Assembly (NCBI GenBank): GCA_000824845.1
Contig: CCNC01000210.1
Location: 1-38,989 of the forward strand
From: Mesorhizobium sp. ORS 3359
GTDB lineage: Bacteria; Pseudomonadota; Alphaproteobacteria; Rhizobiales; Rhizobiaceae
DNA: 38,989 nt
Reading direction: 5' to 3'
Each line of letters starts with the position of its first letter. The first letter of the stretch is position 1. Positions 11,181-20,159 of this stretch are shown here, piece by piece. The position numbers and the translations under genes were made by a program. The notes under the pieces are model-generated. The model saw nothing but the letters and a program-made list of their open reading frames with translations. It was not told the origin of the DNA and did no database searches.

Positions 11181-12059
11181 TCAGGGCTTTCGCCGCTCGA
11201 ACACCAGAACTCTGTCATTGCCACCGAGGTCGCGATGTGTCCCGGTTAACACATAGCCCGCTGCCGCGAATATTCCGCTGACCTCGTTTTTCTGCGTGTG
11301 GCCGATCTCGACCGCTACTCTGCCTTGCGTTTCCAGAAATCCTGCCGCTCCGGCGGCAATGACCCGGTAGGGGTCCAAACCATCCGCACCGCCATCCAAG
11401 GCCCGGTGCGGGTCGAAATCGCGGACCTCGTCCTGCAGATTTCCAATCTCTCGACTGGGTATATAGGGAGGGTTCGAGGCAATTACATGGTAGGACCCCG
11501 AAACTTTTTCGAACCAGTTGGAATGCAAGGCTTTGAAGCGCCGGCCGAGCCCCAGATCCCGGGCATTTCCGGCCGCAGTCGCCAATGCGTCTGGTGAAAT
11601 GTCGACGCCCGTCGCGCTGGCAGCCGGAACGGCGTTGAGCAGGGCCAGCGCGATGGCGCCGGTGCCTGTGCCGAGATCGAGAATGCGGCATTCGCCGAGC
11701 CGTTCGGCTGTTGTCCTGGCGAAAGGCAGAATGGCGTCGACCAGCGTCTCGGTGTCCGGCCGGGGCTCAAGCGTCTCCGGGGAGAGCGACAGTCGCAAGC
11801 CGTAGAATTCGCGGTAGCCGAGGATGCGGTGCGCCGGCTCGCCTGCGACGCGACGCCTCAGGGCCGCTTCGATGGCGGAAAGCGCCGCCGAACCCACCTT
11901 TTGCCCTGGTTCGGCAATGGCCTGGGTGCGGGTCGTGCCGGAGAAATGTTCGACGATCAGCCGGGAATCGAGCGCGGGATCGTCAATGCCGGCGGCGGCC
12001 AGACGTTCGCGCGCCGCCCTGAGCAGCGGGCCAAGCGCAGCGGGCAGTCGATCAGCCAT
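11181..12059 (-). CDS. prmC: Peptide chain release factor N5-glutamine methyltransferase PrmC
   Basis: Transfers a methyl group from S-adenosylmethionine to the glutamine of the GGQ motif in release factors RF1 and RF2, which speeds up peptide release. It is 292 aa, usual for PrmC (HemK). An N-terminal helical domain (1-80) precedes the methyltransferase domain, with the SAM motif DLGTGTG at 128-134 and the signature NPPY at 196-199 that holds the glutamine. Its ATG at 12059 lies inside the end of prfA, giving an 8-base overlap. This implies translational coupling with the gene for its own substrate. Confidence 0.97.
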   Translation of the reverse strand: MADRLPAALGPLLRAARERLAAAGIDDPALDSRLIVEHFSGTTRTQAIAEPGQKVGSAALSAIEAALRRRVAGEPAHRILGYREFYGLRLSLSPETLEPRPDTETLVDAILPFARTTAERLGECRILDLGTGTGAIALALLNAVPAASATGVDISPDALATAAGNARDLGLGRRFKALHSNWFEKVSGSYHVIASNPPYIPSREIGNLQDEVRDFDPHRALDGGADGLDPYRVIAAGAAGFLETQGRVAVEIGHTQKNEVSGIFAAAGYVLTGTHRDLGGNDRVLVFERRKP

Positions 12060-13131
12060 CGAGGCTCATATCGGCAAGCAGCTTCGACTGGTGGTCGGCG
12101 ATCAGCGCGTCGATGACCTCGTCGAGCTCGCCCATCATCACCCGGTCGAGCTTGTAGAGCGTGAGATTGATGCGATGGTCGGTTACGCGCCCTTGCGGGA
12201 AGTTGTAGGTGCGGATGCGCTCCGACCGGTCGCCGGACCCGACCTGCGATTTGCGCGACTCCGAGCGTTCTTCGTCGGCCCGGCTGCGCTCCAGGTCGTA
12301 GAGCCTCGCCCGCAGGATCTGCATGGCGCGCGCCCGGTTCTGGTGCTGCGACTTCTCCGCCTGCACCACCATGATGCCGGTCGGCAGGTGGGTGATGCGA
12401 ACCGCCGAGTCGGTGGTGTTGACGTGCTGGCCGCCGGACCCCGAGGCGCGCATCGTGTCGATGCGAATATCCTCCGGCCGGATATCGATATCGACCTCCT
12501 CGGCCTCGGGCAGCACGGCGACCGTCGCCGCCGAGGTATGGATGCGCCCGCCGGCTTCGGTTTCCGGCACGCGCTGGACGCGGTGAACGCCGGATTCGAA
12601 CTTCAGATGCGCGAACACGCCCTTTCCCGACACCGAGGCGATGATTTCCTTGTAGCCGCCGACCTCGCCGTCGCTTGCCGAAACGACTTCGAACCGCCAG
12701 CCGCGCGAGGCGGCGTAGCGCTCATACATGCGGAAGAGATCGCCTGCGAAGAGCGCTGCCTCGTCGCCGCCGGTGCCCGCGCGGATTTCGAGGATGGCGT
12801 TCCTTTCGTCGGCCGCATCCTTGGGCAGGAGCAGAATTTGGATATCCTTCTGCAGCGCCTCGATGCGGCTCTCGACCTCCGGGAGGTCCGCCTCGGCCAG
12901 GGCCCGCATCTCGGCATCGGTTGCCTTGTCGGCGAGCATCGCCTCGAGATCCGCCTGCTCCTGCTCCGCGGCTCGCAACGACCGGATCTTGCCCACCATC
13001 TCCTGGATGTCGGCATATTCGGAAGCCATCTTGACATATTGATCGGCGGCAGGCCCGGCCGCCATCTGCGCTTCGAGCATGTCGAAACGCTTGACGACTT
13101 GATCCATGCGGTCGCGAGGCAGGTTGATCAT
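12052..13131 (-). CDS. prfA: Peptide chain release factor 1
   Basis: Reads UAA and UAG stop codons and triggers hydrolysis of peptidyl-tRNA on the ribosome. It is 359 aa, full length. The stop-codon-reading tripeptide P-x-T is PET at 189-191, inside RVQRVPETEAGGRIHTSA, which identifies RF1 rather than RF2 (SPF). The catalytic GGQ is at 233-235 in GSGGQHVN. The start at 13131 (MINLPRDRMD) has only a weak GAAG ribosome site; an in-frame ATG at 13107 is possible. It follows ptsP on the same strand across a 139-base gap that contains a structured element. Confidence 0.97.
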   Translation of the reverse strand: MINLPRDRMDQVVKRFDMLEAQMAAGPAADQYVKMASEYADIQEMVGKIRSLRAAEQEQADLEAMLADKATDAEMRALAEADLPEVESRIEALQKDIQILLLPKDAADERNAILEIRAGTGGDEAALFAGDLFRMYERYAASRGWRFEVVSASDGEVGGYKEIIASVSGKGVFAHLKFESGVHRVQRVPETEAGGRIHTSAATVAVLPEAEEVDIDIRPEDIRIDTMRASGSGGQHVNTTDSAVRITHLPTGIMVVQAEKSQHQNRARAMQILRARLYDLERSRADEERSESRKSQVGSGDRSERIRTYNFPQGRVTDHRINLTLYKLDRVMMGELDEVIDALIADHQSKLLADMSLDG

Positions 13132-13151
13132 GGTCTTCGAACTTCGATGGA

Positions 13152-13270
13152 ATTCACGTCAGGGCGACTCGAAAATTGCGAGTTTCGAGAACCGGAGCGG
13201 AATGTACATTTAGGTACATGAGCACCGGAAGCGCAGAAAATCGCCATTTGCAGACCGCCCTCACGTGAAT
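13152..13270. repeat. Structured 119-nt multi-hairpin element between ptsP and prfA
   Basis: The ends form a 15-bp inverted pair with one mismatch (13152-13166, ATTCACGTCAGGGCG, with 13256-13270). Inside are a perfect 7-bp hairpin CTCGAAA/TTTCGAG (13168-13189) and a hairpin ATGTAC/GTACAT (13202-13219) inside a CCGG/CCGG pair. The right end touches the ptsP stop codon at 13271. The layout fits a folded RNA or a small palindromic mobile repeat. Related copies elsewhere in Mesorhizobium genomes are my recollection and were not checked. Confidence 0.7.
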
Positions 13271-15541
13271 CTAGAGCGGAATAGAACGGTCGTCGGCAAA
13301 GGCTTGCAGCAGCGCCCGCATCGGCGTTCCCAGGCTGGGCGCCATCAGATTGTCCTTGAAGAAGTCTTTCAGCTCCTGCAGCGGCAGCTCTGTCAGCATC
13401 GCCTTGACCGGGCCGATCGAGGCCGGCGACATCGAGATCGAGCGGAAGCCGAGGCCGATTAGCGCCATCGCCGAGATCGGCTTGCCGGCCAGCTCGCCGC
13501 AGAGCGTCACCGGCGTGTTGTTGCGCACGCCGGCATCGGCAATCGTCTTCAACACCCGCAGGAATGGCGCCGAAAGCGTGTCGAAACGGTCGGCGAGCTG
13601 CGTATTGCCGCGGTCGACCGCCATCATGAACTGGAAGAGGTCGTTGGAGCCGACCGAAACGAAATCCACCGCCCTCATCAATTCGTCGAGCTGAAACAAG
13701 AGCGAGGGCACTTCCAGCATCGCGCCGAGCTTGAGGCTGGTGGGCAGGTGATGGGCAAAGCGCGACAGGTGCCGGACCTCGCGGTCGATGATCTCACGCG
13801 CCTGCGCGATCTCCGACAGCTCGGTCACCATAGGCAGCATCAGCTTCAGCTCGCGGCCGCCGCTGGCCTTCAGCAGCGCCCGGATCTGCGTTCTGAGCAG
13901 GCCGGGACGATCGAGCGTCAGCCGGATCGCACGCCAGCCGAGCGCCGGGTTTTCCTCCTGGATCGCGCCCTTGAAATAAGGCAGCACCTTGTCGCCACCG
14001 ATGTCGATGGTGCGGAAGGTGACCGGCTTGCCGCGCGCGGCATCAAGGACGTCGCGGTAGAGCCGCTCCTGCGCCTCGGCACGCGGGAAGGTCGAGGCGA
14101 CCATGAACTGCAATTCGGTGCGGAAGAGCCCAATGCCGGCGGCGCCCGATTCGGTCAGCTGCGGCAGGTCGACGGCAAGACCGGCATTCATCAGGAGATC
14201 GACCGGAACGCCATCCTTGGTCAGCGACGGCTTCTTGCGCAGCTCGCGATAGACTTCCTGCCGCCGGGCCCGGAACCGGACTTTTTCGGCATAGGCGGCC
14301 TCGAGGTCCGACTGCGGGCGCAGATGGATGGTGCCCTCCTCGCCGTCCACGATGATGGCGTCGCCGTTTTCCGCCATGGAAACGGCGCCCTTCATCTGGC
14401 CGGCGACGGGAATGCCCATGGCACGGGCGACGATGACGACATGGCTGGTCGCGGCGCCATCCTCCAGCACCAGGCCGCGCAGCTTGTCGCGCGGATAGTC
14501 GAGCAGCTCGGCCGCGCCCATCGAACGGGCGACGATGATGGCATCCTTGGGCAGCGCGGCCGCGACGTCCTCCGGGCCGCGTCCCATCAGCTGGCGCAGG
14601 AGCCGGTTGGCGAGGTCGTCGAAATCGCTCATCCGCTCGCGCAGATAAGGGTCGGTCATGTGCAGCATGCGGGCGCGCATGTCGCTCTGCACCTTCTCAA
14701 CCGCCGCTTCCGCGGTCAGGCCGTTGCGGATCGCCTCTTCCAGCCGGCGCACCCAACCGCTGTCATTGGCGAACATGCGATAGGCCTCGAGCACCTCGCG
14801 GTGCTCGCCCTCGAAGGCGACTTCGCGCCGCTCCAGCATGTCGTCGATGGAGAGCCTGAGCGAGCCGAGCGAGGACTGCAGCCGGCGCACCTCCTCCTCG
14901 CTGTCCTCGTTGAACAGGTTGGTGACGACGATGCGCGGCTCGTGCAGCACGACGTGGCCGAGGCCGACGCCCTCGTTGAACGAAAGGCCGGTGAAGCTCA
15001 CCGGCCGGCGCAGGTCGAGCTCCAGCCCGGGCCGGGTCAGGCGCGCGAGATCGCCGGTAGCGATCATCTCGGCGATCACCATCGCCGTGGTTTCGAGCGC
15101 CTCGACCTCGTCGTCGCGGTAGTGGCGCATGGTCTTGTTCTGCACCACCAGCACGCCCAGCGTGCGCCCTGCCCTCAGCACCGGCACGCCGAGGAAGGAA
15201 TTGTAGATCTCTTCGCCCGTCTCCGGCAGGTAGGCGAAAGCCGGATGCTCCTGCGCGTTGGACAAGTTGAGCGGCCGCGCGCTGGCGGCGATCGTGCCGA
15301 CCAGGCCCTGCCCGAGCCTGAGCTGCGCCAGGTGGACGGCGTTGGGGTTCAGACCCTCGGTGGCGTAGAGCTCGAGCACCGAGTCGGCGCGCAGCACATA
15401 GAGCGAGCAGACTTCCGCCACCATGTTGGAGGCGATGTCGCGCACGATGCGGTCGAGCCGCTCCTGCGGCTCCAGCGGCTCCTGCATGAGCTCGCGAAGC
15501 CGTTTGAGCAGAACGCGCGGGCCACCGGCCGTATCACGCAT
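13271..15541 (-). CDS. ptsP: Phosphoenolpyruvate-protein phosphotransferase PtsP (EI-Ntr)
   Basis: First enzyme of the nitrogen PTS. It takes phosphate from PEP and passes it to NPr (PtsO) and on to EIIA-Ntr, a regulatory rather than sugar-uptake relay. The 756-aa protein has an N-terminal GAF domain (about 20-165) that senses nitrogen signals in this family. The phosphohistidine domain follows, with active-site His367 in GAATSHVVIVARAMG, then the PEP-utilising barrel with a TLCGELAG catalytic cysteine near the C-terminus. The ATG at 15541 (MRDTAGGPRV) is preferred, with GGAG about 12 bases upstream; an ATG at 15565 is also possible. It follows lysC by 83 bases. Confidence 0.95.
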   Translation of the reverse strand: MRDTAGGPRVLLKRLRELMQEPLEPQERLDRIVRDIASNMVAEVCSLYVLRADSVLELYATEGLNPNAVHLAQLRLGQGLVGTIAASARPLNLSNAQEHPAFAYLPETGEEIYNSFLGVPVLRAGRTLGVLVVQNKTMRHYRDDEVEALETTAMVIAEMIATGDLARLTRPGLELDLRRPVSFTGLSFNEGVGLGHVVLHEPRIVVTNLFNEDSEEEVRRLQSSLGSLRLSIDDMLERREVAFEGEHREVLEAYRMFANDSGWVRRLEEAIRNGLTAEAAVEKVQSDMRARMLHMTDPYLRERMSDFDDLANRLLRQLMGRGPEDVAAALPKDAIIVARSMGAAELLDYPRDKLRGLVLEDGAATSHVVIVARAMGIPVAGQMKGAVSMAENGDAIIVDGEEGTIHLRPQSDLEAAYAEKVRFRARRQEVYRELRKKPSLTKDGVPVDLLMNAGLAVDLPQLTESGAAGIGLFRTELQFMVASTFPRAEAQERLYRDVLDAARGKPVTFRTIDIGGDKVLPYFKGAIQEENPALGWRAIRLTLDRPGLLRTQIRALLKASGGRELKLMLPMVTELSEIAQAREIIDREVRHLSRFAHHLPTSLKLGAMLEVPSLLFQLDELMRAVDFVSVGSNDLFQFMMAVDRGNTQLADRFDTLSAPFLRVLKTIADAGVRNNTPVTLCGELAGKPISAMALIGLGFRSISMSPASIGPVKAMLTELPLQELKDFFKDNLMAPSLGTPMRALLQAFADDRSIPL

Positions 15542-15624
15542 CGCGGCTTGTTCTCCAATGGGCATTTGGCCCGCCGCAGTTTCTCCTGCGGCCGGCGTTC
15601 ACGCAACAACTGACTCAGTTCTTG

Positions 15625-16878
15625 CTATTGCTTATCCAGACCGTAGACGGAATGCAAAGTACGAACTGCAAGTTCCGTATAGGGACCGTCGATCAGTATC
15701 GAGATTTTGATCTCGGAAGTGGTGATGGCGCGGATGTTGATCGCCTTGTCGGCCAGGGCCTTGAAGGCGGTGGCGGCGACGCCGGCATGGCTCCTCATGC
15801 CGATGCCGATGACCGAGACCTTCGACATGCCGGCTTCCGACTGCACGACATCGTAACCGACTTCGGCTTTCAGCTTCTCCAGCACGGCAAGCGCCTTGTC
15901 GACATCGCCGGACGGCACGGTGAAGGTCATGTCGGTGAACTTGCCGTCCTCGGAGATGTTCTGGACGATCATGTCGACATTGATGTTGGCTTCGGCCAGC
16001 GGGCCGAAAATGCCGGCGGCGACCCCTGGACGGTCGCCGACGCGGCGCAGCGAAATCTGCGCTTCGTCCTTGGCGTAGGCAATTCCGGTGACGACCTGCT
16101 GTTCCACGATCTCTTCCTCGTCGCAAATGAGCGTTCCGGGCGGATTGAGCAAATCCCCCATTCCGGGCGCATCGGGATCGTCGAAGGACGACCGCACGAA
16201 GGTACGCACCCTGTGTACCATGGCAAGCTCGACCGAGCGCACCTGCAGCACCTTGGCGCCGAGCGAAGCCATTTCGAGCATTTCCTCGAAGGAAATCTTG
16301 GCCAGGCGCCGGGCTTTAGGCTCGATGCGCGGATCGGTGGTGTAGACGCCGTCGACATCGGTGTAGATGTCGCAGCGGTCGGCCTTGACCGCCGCGGCGA
16401 TCGCGACGGCGCTTGTATCGGAGCCGCCGCGGCCGAGGGTGGCGATGCGGTTGTCCGGGCCGATGCCCTGGAAACCGGCGATCACCGCCACCTGGCCCTC
16501 GCCGAAGCGCTTGATCAGGAAAGCGCCGTCGATGTCGAGGATGCGCGCCGCGCCATGCGCGTTGTCGGTCTTGATCGGGATCTGCCAGCCCTGCCACGAG
16601 CGGGCGTGCACCCCCATGCTCTGCAGCGTGATCGCCAACAGGCCAGCGGTGACCTGTTCGCCCGAGGCGACGACCGCGTCATATTCGCGCGCGTCATGCA
16701 TCGGCGAGGCGTCGCGCGTCCAGGCGACCAGTTCGTTGGTCTTGCCGGCCATCGCCGACACCACGACCGCCACCTCATGGCCGGCATCGACCTCGCGTTT
16801 GACATGGCGCGCCACATTGCGGATGCGGGCGATGTCGGCGACCGAGGTTCCGCCGAATTTCATCACGATACGCGCCAT
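15625..16878 (-). CDS. lysC: Aspartate kinase
   Basis: Phosphorylates L-aspartate with ATP, the first committed step to lysine, threonine, methionine and diaminopimelate for the cell wall. It is 417 aa, typical of the single-function alpha/beta type. The N-terminal kinase motif KFGGTSV is at 7-13 and GRGGSDTSA lies near the middle of the kinase domain. Two C-terminal ACT repeats (about 265-415) normally bind lysine/threonine for feedback inhibition. The ATG at 16878 (MARIVMKFGG) is right at the conserved first strand; upstream in-frame sequence is not family-like. It heads the lysC-ptsP-prfA-prmC run. Confidence 0.97.
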   Translation of the reverse strand: MARIVMKFGGTSVADIARIRNVARHVKREVDAGHEVAVVVSAMAGKTNELVAWTRDASPMHDAREYDAVVASGEQVTAGLLAITLQSMGVHARSWQGWQIPIKTDNAHGAARILDIDGAFLIKRFGEGQVAVIAGFQGIGPDNRIATLGRGGSDTSAVAIAAAVKADRCDIYTDVDGVYTTDPRIEPKARRLAKISFEEMLEMASLGAKVLQVRSVELAMVHRVRTFVRSSFDDPDAPGMGDLLNPPGTLICDEEEIVEQQVVTGIAYAKDEAQISLRRVGDRPGVAAGIFGPLAEANINVDMIVQNISEDGKFTDMTFTVPSGDVDKALAVLEKLKAEVGYDVVQSEAGMSKVSVIGIGMRSHAGVAATAFKALADKAINIRAITTSEIKISILIDGPYTELAVRTLHSVYGLDKQ

Positions 16879-17093
16879 GGAAGCGAAATGCCTTTGACTG
16901 AAGCCGGCGCAAGGCCGGAACCGAAGGAAACGCCAGGGGTTAAGCCGGGCGCGGAAATGCGCGGCCTCCTTAGCCAAAACAACAAGGCTTCGCAAGCGAG
17001 CGAGCCTATAGCCGGCCCGACAAGGCTCATCCTGACGGATTTCTGTCGCCGATCGTGCCATAGACTGCCGAAACCCGACCTTTGGAGATTCTC

Positions 17094-17390
17094 ATGACCG
17101 AGACCTTGGAAATCGTCACCTTCCGCCTCAAGCCCGGCACCGAAGCCGGCTTTGTCGCCAACAATGGGGTCATGACCGACTGGCTCGCCCGGCAGCCGGG
17201 CTTTCTTGCCCGTCACCTCGGGAAGCGTGAGGATGGCACCTGGGTGGACGTCGTGCGCTGGCAGAGCCTGGATCAGGCCCAGGCGGCGGCCGACCGCATC
17301 ATGGCCGAGATCGGCGACAGCGAGGCCGTGCAGGCGATCGAGCCCGCCAGCGTTGTCATGAGCCACGCCGAGATTGCCCTGTCGCGTTGA
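17094..17390 (+). CDS. Antibiotic biosynthesis monooxygenase-like (ABM, dimeric alpha/beta barrel) protein
   Basis: Small 98-aa soluble protein with the ferredoxin-like pattern of the ABM/dimeric alpha-beta barrel superfamily: strand EIVTFRLKPG, helix with MTDWLARQPGFLARHLG, strand WVDVVRWQS, helix DQAQAAADRIM. Such proteins range from cofactor-less quinone-forming monooxygenases to proteins of unknown role, so no substrate can be named. The ATG at 17094 has GGAG six bases upstream; a TTG at 17082 lies before that site and is unlikely. It is divergent from lysC and convergent with the diguanylate cyclase. Confidence 0.75.
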   Translation: MTETLEIVTFRLKPGTEAGFVANNGVMTDWLARQPGFLARHLGKREDGTWVDVVRWQSLDQAQAAADRIMAEIGDSEAVQAIEPASVVMSHAEIALSR

Positions 17391-17419
17391 TGCATTTCGC
17401 CCGAAGCGGAGGCCGCAGC

Positions 17420-19657
17420 TCAGCCCTCAGCCGCGCTTCTGCCCGGAGCGGGAATATCCCAGTCGGGATCGGTCTTGCGTAATCCCGCGACAACCCGATC
17501 GCGCCCATCCGCCTTTGCCTGGTACAGCGAACGATCGGCAGCGTTGACGATTTCGGCCCATGAGGAGCCGAGTTCGGGGAAGGCGGATACACCGAACGAG
17601 GCGGTAATGGTGCCCAATGTGCGGCCGCGATGCGCCAGATGCAGCTGCTTGACCGCCTTTCTCAGAGCCTCGGCGCGCTCGGCGGCATCGACAAGTGAGG
17701 TTCCGGGCATCATCACCGCGAACTCCTCGCCGCCATAGCGCGACACCACGTCGCTTTCCCGGGCATGATCGAGCAGCGTGCTGGCCACCTGCTTGAGCAC
17801 GAGATCGCCTGCCTCGTGACCGAATGTGTCGTTGAACTGTTTGAAATGGTCGACGTCGAGCATGATCACCGCCATCGGCTGCCCCGAGCGTTCCAGGCGC
17901 CGCAGTTCGCGGCTGCTCGTTTCCTCGAGATAGCGGCGGTTGTAGAGGCCGGTGTTGGGATCACGGATCGACTGCTGCCGCAGCGTCTCGCGCAGCCGTA
18001 AATTGGCCAGCGCCAGCGCCAGCGTGTCGACGACACCGCGCAACACCTGTTGCCGCTGGGAGACCCAATCCGGCCTATCGGCGGCATTGGGCTCGCAGAG
18101 ATGTACGATGCCAAGCGTTTCGCCCTGCGCCGCCAGCGGCACGCAGAGATAGCCGCGCCCGCCGTTCTCGCTGATGTGGTTGCAACGCGGCGTCAGCATG
18201 CCCGGCCCGGCGGCATGCTCCTGGCCGCGGCGCAGGGCCCAGCAGTCTTCAGGCGCGAATTGCCCCACGCTGGAGCGGATTTCCCCCCAATGCGCCATCT
18301 CCTCGACCAGATTGCGCGAGGCGCTGGTCAGGTGGACGCTTCCGCTCAAGCCGCCGAAAAAGTCCGGCATCGCCGAACCAACCACCGAAAACGCCTCCTG
18401 AAAGGTGACGCAGGCCTGGAGCAGTTCACCGAGCTTGACCAGGCGGTTGGTGGCTTCCGAGGTTTGTTTCAGTTCCCGGTTCAGCACCCCCAGTTCCTCG
18501 GCACGGTCATTGACCGCCCGCTCGGCGCTGCGCAGTTCGCTGATATCGCTGAGCGTCAGCACGATGCCGCCGTCGGCCCGGTTGAGCGGATTGCAGCTGG
18601 CGATCACCGGCAGTTGCGAGCCGTCGGGCCTTACGAGCCGCACCTCGCCTTGATGCCGCCGGCCGGTGGCAAGGGTCAGTTCGACCGGAGAGGTTCCGGG
18701 CGCAAGCTTGTCGCCGGAAGCACTTCGCATATCCAGGATCGAGCGCCACTCCTGCCCCTCGATTCTGCTGGCGTGCCGTCCGGCGAGGTCGGCCGCGGCC
18801 GGGTTGACCGATACGACCCGCCCTTCGCCATCGATGACGGCGATGCCTTCGGCGACGGTGCGCACGATATCCTCGATATAGGCCTTCTGATCGATGAGCT
18901 GCAGCCGCGAGGATTCCAGCTCCGACGCCATGCTGTCGAAGCCTTGCGCCAACTGTCCGAACTCATCCCTGGACACGAGACCGATGCGGGCTCCGGCATC
19001 GCCACGCGCCAGCGCTTCGATGCCGCGATTGAGGTAGGCAAGACCAGAGCCCAAACGGCTGAGCAACAGGAAGGCGGAGAACGCGGCAACCAGCATGGCG
19101 GCCACGGTGGAAAGGCCGACCAGCCAGAGCATCGTATTGGTGCGGTCCTGGGCGGCCTGCAGCAGGGGCGTGTATTCGTACAGCACGGCGCCAACGATCT
19201 CGCCGGGAGCGCCCTCGACCGGCACAACGACCAGGTTGATCGCTTCGGACACGTCGGCGCTGTCTTCGACGAAGCCGCGCGGCTCGCCATCGTCGAGCGT
19301 GCGGCCGACTTCGTTGCCGCGATCATGCTCGAACACCGTTCCGACATTCCGTTCCTCACCGGGAATATCGGCCAGGATGATCTTGCCGCGATCGACGACG
19401 ACGAGATCGCGTTTCGACCGGCTGTGCTGCGATGTCACGAACTCGCGCAGCGCGCCGGGTCTCTCGAACACAGGCCGTGGCGCATCGGCAGCCTTGAAGG
19501 CTATGGCCTCGGCCAGTTGCCGCCCCGCGCTTATTGCTTCGGCCAGTGCGTCGGACCTGGTCAGGGACATCTGCGAAAATATCGCGATAGCTCCCACCAC
19601 GCCGATTAGGGCCGCAGCGCTCAGCAGCGTGGCAATGATCTGGGTCTTGATGCGCAT
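17420..19657 (-). CDS. Diguanylate cyclase with HAMP, PAS and GAF domains
   Basis: Membrane sensor that should make cyclic di-GMP from two GTP, controlling the switch between motile and attached growth. In the 745 aa I see TM1 (about 8-30), a periplasmic sensing loop (31-175), TM2 (176-200), HAMP (201-255), PAS (256-370), GAF (about 405-565) and GGDEF (about 575-735). The active-site motif is intact GGEEF at 642-646. The product-inhibition I-site RxxD is present as RESD at 633-636, so the enzyme should be active and feedback-controlled. No EAL domain follows. The ATG at 19657 is preferred over 19693 because AGAGAGGG precedes it. No operon partner. Confidence 0.92.
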   Translation of the reverse strand: MRIKTQIIATLLSAAALIGVVGAIAIFSQMSLTRSDALAEAISAGRQLAEAIAFKAADAPRPVFERPGALREFVTSQHSRSKRDLVVVDRGKIILADIPGEERNVGTVFEHDRGNEVGRTLDDGEPRGFVEDSADVSEAINLVVVPVEGAPGEIVGAVLYEYTPLLQAAQDRTNTMLWLVGLSTVAAMLVAAFSAFLLLSRLGSGLAYLNRGIEALARGDAGARIGLVSRDEFGQLAQGFDSMASELESSRLQLIDQKAYIEDIVRTVAEGIAVIDGEGRVVSVNPAAADLAGRHASRIEGQEWRSILDMRSASGDKLAPGTSPVELTLATGRRHQGEVRLVRPDGSQLPVIASCNPLNRADGGIVLTLSDISELRSAERAVNDRAEELGVLNRELKQTSEATNRLVKLGELLQACVTFQEAFSVVGSAMPDFFGGLSGSVHLTSASRNLVEEMAHWGEIRSSVGQFAPEDCWALRRGQEHAAGPGMLTPRCNHISENGGRGYLCVPLAAQGETLGIVHLCEPNAADRPDWVSQRQQVLRGVVDTLALALANLRLRETLRQQSIRDPNTGLYNRRYLEETSSRELRRLERSGQPMAVIMLDVDHFKQFNDTFGHEAGDLVLKQVASTLLDHARESDVVSRYGGEEFAVMMPGTSLVDAAERAEALRKAVKQLHLAHRGRTLGTITASFGVSAFPELGSSWAEIVNAADRSLYQAKADGRDRVVAGLRKTDPDWDIPAPGRSAAEG

Positions 19658-19769
19658 CAAGCCCTCTCTCGACACACGGCCGGCAATGTACATGCCAAAG
19701 GCCGATCACGTCCTTGGAAATCGTCAACCCAGTAAATTTGATGTTAAAGGCTGCCGAATCCAGCTCGTC

Positions 19770-20049
19770 TCAGCCTGGGCGCGCCACACTTGTCCACAGG
19801 CCGGGATAATCGAGAACCAGATCGATCGGCGAGACATCCAGCACGGCCTCGTAACCGAACATGGGCGCGGTGTAGGCGTAGCGGTTTTCGTCGAGCCGAC
19901 GATAGGTCTGATCCAGGCGCACAAAGTCGAGCTGGGGAAAAGCCAGATGGCGGCTGGCGCGGGCGTCGTCTTGCCAGGACCAGGATCGAGGCGCCGTATT
20001 GAAGATTGGTGGCGGGTGTGAAACCGAGGTCGATGTCGACAAGGCCGGC
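19770..20049 (-). pseudogene. Remnant of a putative glycolipid-binding protein gene
   Basis: Two minus-strand frames together give the C-terminal half of the Glycolipid_bind family (usually about 180-190 aa). One frame reads VDIDLGFTPATN (about 20040-20005). The next frame continues LAFPQLDFVRLDQTY, YRRLDENRYAY and VLDYPGLW to a stop at 19770. The switch falls near 19970-19980 and would need one missing base. Nothing family-like lies upstream, so the N-terminal half is gone as well. Both a frameshift and a truncation point to decay rather than a sequencing slip alone. Confidence 0.65.
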
Positions 20050-20159
20050 TGCCTCTACGGAACGCCGGGCCGTGCCGCGGGGTTGCCGGCGCGCGCATTG
20101 GCGGCATCCGAAAAACCCTGCCTTGACTTTTTGCGCCAAGGACCCGACTTCCTAACGCT

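Noticed and set aside
11824..13221. A 465-codon plus-strand frame opposite prmC and prfA
   Set aside because: Both genes on the other strand are certain; the frame has no family features.
13748..15613. A 621-codon plus-strand frame opposite ptsP
   Set aside because: Shadow of ptsP, with no start context and no domain.
15542..15624. Possible riboswitch or attenuator near lysC
   Set aside because: The sequence before and after lysC shows no lysine-riboswitch-like core and no leader peptide rich in Lys or Thr codons.
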